Positions 1 through 4,200 of a DNA stretch of 6,002 nt are shown here, piece by piece (position 1 is the stretch's first letter; every line of letters begins with the position of its first letter). Origin of the DNA: JAAXZI01 sp045863575. Its GTDB lineage: Bacteria; Planctomycetota; Phycisphaerae; UBA1845; PWPN01. Location of the stretch: contig BTUC01000445.1 in the NCBI GenBank assembly GCA_045863575.1, forward strand, positions 1-6,002, written 5' to 3'. The position numbers and the translations under genes were made by a program. A model generated the notes under the pieces. That model worked only from the letters and a program-made list of their open reading frames with translations, was not told the DNA's origin and did not search any database.

Positions 1-627
1 GGAGTTGTGCAGGTGGCCGAATCGATGTTGGGGCAGGGGAGGTATATTCTGCGCCCCGCGGACCGTAGCCTGCCTGCTTTTCCCCTGGCGCTGCATGTCC
101 GGTCCAGTTCGCCGACCAGGCATGTCGCGGTATTGGCCGACACGGGCCGGCCGGCCAGCCAGCCGATCGTCGACGAGTGGCTCGGGCGAGATGCGGCCGT
201 CGCCGTCGTGGACCTGTTGTTTACGGGTGAGTGCCAGCCGGATTCAGCCGCCTGGCAGTGGGCCCAGATGATCGGCACCACCGGCGACCGGCCACTCAGG
301 ATGCAGGTCGCCCAGCTCTCCGCTGCTCTGCGGCAGCTCGGAGGTGATGCGCCTCCGAACTGGCACGGCAATGGTGCGCCGCGCGTGGTGGCGGTGGGCC
401 GTGTGTCGAGTCTGGCCGCGCTGGTCCTGGCGGCGCTGGAGCCGGACGCCATCGGGCACCTGGAGATCCGCGGACTGGAGCCGAGCTTTCAGCATGTGTT
501 GGCTAACAAGGTGAGCTACCAGGAATCGCCCTCGATCTTCTGCTTCGGACTGTTGCAGGTGGCGGATGTGCCCGATCTCGTCCGCATGGCCTCGCCCACA
601 GAGGTCCGGTTTGCCGGGGCGGAATGA
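1..627 (+). CDS. alpha/beta hydrolase, acetylxylan esterase-like, C-terminal part (5' partial)
   Basis: The reading frame is open from base 1 to a TGA at 625-627, so the N-terminus lies upstream of the window; the GTG at position 7 is only an internal candidate and not a believable start. Seen in the sequence: a beta-strand followed by DLLFTGE (211-231), matching the 'avD..G.GE' oxyanion-side strand of acetylxylan esterase/dienelactone-type hydrolases; a helix with IGTTGDRP and a following LSAALRQL; a strand VVAVG leading into GRVSSLAA (397-420) where the nucleophile elbow G-x-S-x-G is expected; and FCFGLLQVADVPDL (near 538-576), resembling the tail of planctomycete members of this family. 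Odd points: the elbow does not fit GxSxG cleanly, and the protein ends soon after the final SPTEVRF strand, before the usual catalytic Asp and His. It may be an inactive or divergent paralogue, so the substrate is unknown. The family assignment comes from remembered patterns, with moderate confidence in the fold and low confidence in activity. Confidence 0.65.
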   Translation, partial: GVVQVAESMLGQGRYILRPADRSLPAFPLALHVRSSSPTRHVAVLADTGRPASQPIVDEWLGRDAAVAVVDLLFTGECQPDSAAWQWAQMIGTTGDRPLRMQVAQLSAALRQLGGDAPPNWHGNGAPRVVAVGRVSSLAALVLAALEPDAIGHLEIRGLEPSFQHVLANKVSYQESPSIFCFGLLQVADVPDLVRMASPTEVRFAGAE

Positions 628-631
628 CTCC

Positions 632-646
632 CCCAGGTTCCCTGGG
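632..646 (+). terminator. Short hairpin after the hydrolase stop; weak terminator candidate
   Basis: A perfect 6-bp stem CCCAGG/CCTGGG with a TTC loop begins five bases after the hydrolase stop codon. The position suits transcription termination, but no T-tract follows (the next bases are CGCGAAATCG), so it is not a classical intrinsic terminator. It could equally protect the 3' end of the mRNA or be chance in GC-rich DNA. Confidence 0.3.
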
Positions 647-794
647 CGCGAAATCGAGACACGCAGGTCGCTTGTCTCCGGCAGGCCGTACGGACGACGT
701 CTGAGGTACAGGCCCGGCCGGCGGGTTCGTGCACTTCATTCGGACTCAACGTCCGCGTGGAAGCGGGCCCTTACGCCCGCCCTTCCCGGTACTC

Positions 795-823
795 TTGACA
801 AAACCGGCTCATGCACGAACAAT
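795..823 (+). promoter_or_regulatory. Candidate sigma70-type promoter
   Basis: An exact TTGACA at 795-800 is followed by a 17-bp spacer and AACAAT at 818-823, which matches four of six positions of TATAAT. If used, transcription would begin near 830 and the cytochrome mRNA would carry a leader of about 400 nt that includes all the hairpins from 996 onwards. Spacing is ideal and the -35 is perfect, but promoter consensus in planctomycete-like bacteria is poorly defined, so this remains a pattern match. Confidence 0.4.
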
Positions 824-1007
824 CCCGCAACTTCAAAGACGGGCAGCACGTAGCATCGATGAGCAGCAAACGGGCCGGACTTCCCCGGGGGGTGCCGAGG
901 CGGAGCTCGCCTTGGCGGGTTCGGAGTTCATGGCTGGACCCGGACGAAATCAAACTTCCGGCGCCGAAAAACGATAGGGGCGTCTCCCAGGCCGCCGGCT
1001 GCAATGC

Positions 1008-1035
1008 TTGACAGCAGCCGAATTTCCAGTAGCTT
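1008..1035 (+). promoter_or_regulatory. Second, weaker promoter candidate
   Basis: A second exact TTGACA lies at 1008-1013. The best -10 at reasonable spacing is TAGCTT (1030-1035, 16-bp spacer), which matches only three of six positions. The -35 sits in the loop of the 996-1020 inverted repeat, and the -10 overlaps the left edge of the CRP-like palindrome at 1034-1051. If it is a real promoter, a protein bound there would probably block it. The weak -10 keeps confidence low. Confidence 0.2.
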
Positions 1036-1051
1036 GTGACGCCATTCACAA
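1034..1051. promoter_or_regulatory. CRP/FNR-family operator-like palindrome
   Basis: A perfect inverted repeat TTGTGA-CGCCAT-TCACAA contains TGTGA-N6-TCACA, the core recognition pattern of CRP-type regulators (cAMP receptor protein family). It lies about 190 bp upstream of the multihaem cytochrome start in noncoding DNA, where control of a respiratory gene would be expected. CRP/FNR-family control of electron-transport genes is well established in other bacteria, but the regulator in this organism is unknown. The same palindrome could form a six-bp RNA stem within the hairpin series around it, so protein operator and RNA helix are both possible readings. Confidence 0.45.
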
Positions 1052-1158
1052 ATCCAGCCGCCTGAGCTGTGTACGAGGCGGCTGCGAGAGTTCGGCAGCT
1101 TGCAGTGAGCAATGGGCTGCCGTTGAGTCGGGCCGCTTTCTCAACGAACCTTGGATCT

Positions 1159-1216
1159 TCAACCCTGACGAGCGGGGCCGCGCTCTTGGCTGGCCACGCC
1201 GGCGGCCCAGGGTTGA
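1159..1216 (+). promoter_or_regulatory. Possible three-way junction next to the cytochrome start
   Basis: The outer stem TCAACCCTG/CAGGGTTGA (nine perfect pairs, 1159-1167 with 1208-1216) encloses two hairpins: GAGCG/CGCTC at 1170-1174/1181-1185, and GCTGGC/GCCGGC at 1189-1194/1198-1203 with one G-T pair. The element ends about 20 nt before the ATG at 1237. CGCTC (1181-1185) can alternatively pair with a second GAGCG at 1221-1225, directly beside the purine-rich stretch that serves as ribosome binding site. This would allow two mutually exclusive folds, one hiding the translation start region. It is a structural reading only. Confidence 0.3.
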
Positions 1217-1220
1217 CGGC

Positions 1221-1230
1221 GAGCGAAAAG
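1221..1230 (+). promoter_or_regulatory. Weak ribosome binding site for the cytochrome gene
   Basis: The purine-rich GAGCGAAAAG ends six bases before the ATG at 1237. It is not a strong Shine-Dalgarno match. Other in-frame starts (TTG at 1213, 1186 and 1123, GTG at 1069) have no better site and would put extra residues before the membrane anchor, so the ATG is preferred. Confidence 0.35.
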
Positions 1231-1236
1231 CAGACG

Positions 1237-4200
1237 ATGCCTGTTCCAACGGATACCCTGCGCAACATCCGGAAAGTCAGCATCCTCTTTGCCATTTCCA
1301 GCGTGGCCCTGCTGGCCAGCGTGGTCTGGATGATCAAAGTGGATTACGCCCGCCCGTGGCGAGCCATCCAGGACGACTACACCGATTTGCAGGTCTCCCT
1401 CGCCCACTTCGACGTGCTCGCCAATCAGACCAACGAACGCATGGAGGAACTGGCCCAGGCCCAGGCGGCCGTCCAGCAGGCACAGAAGGCTCTCGAGCAG
1501 CAGCAGGCGCGCGCCCGCGACTGGGCTGTCGGGTTGGGCTCTGAAGACCCGGCCGTGCGTGCGGCGGCGGTGAAGGGCGTGCTGGAGGACATCCGGGGCC
1601 CGTCGCGGCCGGTCTACGAGGCACGCGCGCGGTTTCTAAGCGAGGACTTTGGAAAGCTCATCGCCGTGCAGGTCGAAAGTCCGGATGCCGAAGCCATCAC
1701 CGCCCGGGCGGCGGAAGATGTTGAGTTCCGGGGTCAGCTCGTCGCGCTCATCGAATGGTTCAGCATTGACAAGTTGCGGCAGGAGGCGGACGCCATTCGC
1801 GGCGAGCACGCCCGGGCGGATCTCGAGCACAAAGCCGTCAAGGGTGACCTCACTGTCTCGCTGGCTGCGTACGAGCACGCCAAGGGGCTGCATGGGGAAG
1901 GGCATACCCGCACGCAGGAGGCGTTGGCGCACCTGAACCGTTTGCGAGAGGCCTATAACCAGGCCCGTCTGCGGATCGAGGGGCTGGAGGACCAGCGTAA
2001 AGCCATCGAGGACCAGCAGAAGCTGCTCCAGGCGGCGCTCACCGCGGCCGAGCGGGCACTGGCCCGGATCGAAAAGGACCGCACAGACGCTGAAACCCGC
2101 TACGCGGAGCTGTCGGATACCATCCGTCGCGGTATCTTCAACATGCCGATGATGGATTTCGCGGCTCCCAAGGGCACGCGCGGGCGTCAGGAGATCAAGC
2201 AGGCGGTTTTGCCTGACGTTCAGGTCGAACTGAATTTCGTCAAGGGTTACCAGGTCGACCGCTGCATGACCTGCCATACGGCCATCGCGGACAAGAACTT
2301 CACGCGCGAGAACCTGGCTCGGAAGCTCGAAGAGGCGATTTTCTCCATCAACGAACAGCTCGCCCGGGAGGATAAGCCCGACCGGGCGCGTCTCCAGCCA
2401 CCGATCGTTCCTGATCGCGAGGACCTTGAGCCCGGGCTGGTCGCCCGCGGCTGGAACACACTGACCGCGGAGCAGCAGGACGCGCTCTTCGCTGCCCTGG
2501 TTGGGGAGGTCAATAAGTATCAGAAGCTGCGCGGCCTGCCGGAGCTGAAGTTCGGTCAACCGCTCCTGGCCCATCCGGATCTGGACCTGTATGTGGCCGC
2601 CGACTCGCCACACCCCCTGAGCCGCGTGGGCTGCACAACCTGTCATGACGGCAACGGGGAAGAGACCGATTTCGTCCTGGCGGCCCATACGCCCAAGTCG
2701 CCCGAGGAGCGTAAGGCCTGGAAGGAGAAATACTACGTCCGGACGGCCGGCATCATGCCGGAGCAGAACTTCGAGACGGCCGAGCACCACTGGACCCGGC
2801 CGATGCTCCAGCCGCGCTATTCCGAGGCCGGCTGCAACAAGTGCCACTCCAAGATCACCGACATCGCCGTGCACGAGGGCCGCCCTGCGGCGTCACGGAT
2901 CACCGAAGGCCAGTTTCTGTTCAAGACGCTCGGCTGCATCAACTGCCATCTCGTCGAGGAACTGGCTGATTCGCGAAAGGTCGGTCCCGACCTGAGTCAC
3001 ATTGGCGAGAAGCTCACCCGGGCATTTGCCGAGAACTGGATCTGGTTCCCCAAGGACTACCGGCCGTCGACCAACATGCCGCACTACTTCCTCCAGGAGA
3101 ACAACGACGCGCTCTCCGAGACGGCCGGCGGCGACAGCGACCCGATCCTGCGGACGAAGGCTGAGACGGTGGCCATGACCGAGTATCTGTACGCGGTCAG
3201 CGACGGCTACGAACGGGAAGCCCCGCCTGAGGATCTCTGGGAACCGCTCAAGGCGGAGGACAGCGAAGCGACGCTGGCGGCGGTGGAGCGCGGCCGCCGG
3301 TTGTTTGGCGATGTGGGCTGCATGGCCTGCCATTCCAACCTGGCCTGGCAGCCAATGGATGAATTCGGGCAGTTGGGCGCCCCGCTCGGTGAACAGTGGA
3401 TCACACGCGACGTGGCCCTGAAGTTTGAATCGCTGGGGCGCCAGGGGGTGCTCGCCAAGGCGCGCCGGCTGAAAGGCCGGGCCATGGCCGCGGCTCGCGA
3501 GGAAGGGCGCGACCCGGCGGAAGTGGAACTTGCGGAAGATGAGGTGAAGGCGGCCCTGGCCATCGACCTGGAAGAAGGCGGCGAGGGAATTCCGCTGGCG
3601 ACAATCCAGGAGGTGTTTGCGGCCGCCTGGAAGGATCACACCTACGACGAGCGCAAAGCCCGACGTGAACTGATCCGGAAGCTTTTTCCTCATGCGGCCC
3701 GTGGGGAGGGCAACGTCTCCCTGACGCCGGAGGAGGAGGAACTCGCCTTCGTTTCGGATGAAGCCTGGGAGGCGATGAACGAGTATGCCACCGAGCGCTT
3801 CGGTGAGATGACCTACAACGACCGCGTCGAATACGCGATGCGGAACTTCAAGAACGCCTACGACACGCTCTTCGACCCGCTGAACGTCAAGGGGCCGGTC
3901 TTCACGCGTTTCGCGCCCGAGCTTTCCAGCATCCGGACGAAGTTTGCCGACTACGAGCACGCGGTGAACTGGCTTTATGATTGGGTCAAGAATCCGCGGC
4001 ACTACTCCAGCTACACGAAGATGCCGAGCCTGCGGCTGAAGCGGGGGGAATTCCCCGTTCTCGACGAGACCGGCCAGCCATCCGGCGAGAAGATCGAGGC
4101 CGACGAGGCGCTGGACATCGCAATCTATCTCAGCACGCTCAACGAGAACGAGGAGTTCGCCGAGAAGGCCTCCGCACCCCTGGCGGAACAGGAAGAGCAG

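Larger units (their letters stand above)
996..1216 (+). ncRNA. Candidate structured RNA leader upstream of the cytochrome gene
   Basis: Consecutive, almost non-overlapping inverted repeats fill this stretch. They are 996-1002/1014-1020 (CGGCTGC/GCAGCCG), 1034-1039/1046-1051 (TTGTGA/TCACAA), 1055-1063/1076-1084 (CAGCCGCCT/AGGCGGCTG, nine perfect pairs), and 1093-1103 with 1109-1112 plus 1116-1122 (eleven pairs, loop AGTGA, three-base TGG bulge). Two more follow: 1121-1127/1140-1146 (CGTTGAG/CTCAACG, which competes for two bases with the previous stem) and 1159-1167/1208-1216 (TCAACCCTG/CAGGGTTGA) enclosing two small hairpins. I do not recognise a known riboswitch or ncRNA family. It may be a cis-acting 5' leader, a separate small RNA, or a DNA-level palindromic region. 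GC-rich DNA yields some stems by chance, so folding statistics and conservation would be needed. Confidence 0.35.
628..1236. other. 609-bp intergenic region without a convincing gene
   Basis: I find no credible protein here on either strand. The short frames have no recognisable domains, no good ribosome binding sites and compositions typical of off-frame GC-rich DNA. The frame of the downstream cytochrome is closed upstream by TGA at 1063. What the region does hold is inverted repeats: 632-646, 713-725 (CCCG/CGGG), 741-755 (CGGAC/GTCCG), 763-780 (GCGGGC/GCCCGC), 916-942 (seven pairs including one G-T), and a denser series from 996 to 1216 annotated separately. Two exact TTGACA hexamers occur, at 795 and 1008. 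The length and the concentration of hairpins near the cytochrome start point to a regulatory leader more than to a decayed gene, although a degraded gene cannot be excluded. Confidence 0.6.

Noticed and set aside
763..780. GCGGGC/GCCCGC hairpin as an intrinsic terminator
   Set aside because: The stem is real but no T-tract follows on the plus strand, and it lies about 135 bp beyond the hydrolase stop. It is noted in the intergenic entry only.
811..1011. 66-codon plus-strand frame downstream of the promoter candidate
   Set aside because: Its ATG lies inside the promoter spacer, there is no Shine-Dalgarno, and the composition is unremarkable.
996..1146. Mobile-element ends, integron attC site or CRISPR repeats
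   Set aside because: The inverted repeats differ from one another, no transposase or cas gene is present, there are no regularly spaced identical direct repeats, and no target-site duplication is visible.
771..1337. Minus-strand open frame of 188 codons across the intergenic region
   Set aside because: It overlaps the first codons of the cytochrome, has no ribosome binding site or domain, and its content reflects the inverted repeats there.
1636..2874. Long open frame on the minus strand (412 codons)
   Set aside because: It lies entirely opposite the cytochrome frame, which has clear haem motifs. Its translation is Val/Leu/Arg/Gly-rich with no domain, as expected for an antisense shadow in GC-rich DNA.
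2893..4002. Long open frame on the minus strand (369 codons)
   Set aside because: Same reason: a shadow of the cytochrome codon pattern with no recognisable motif.
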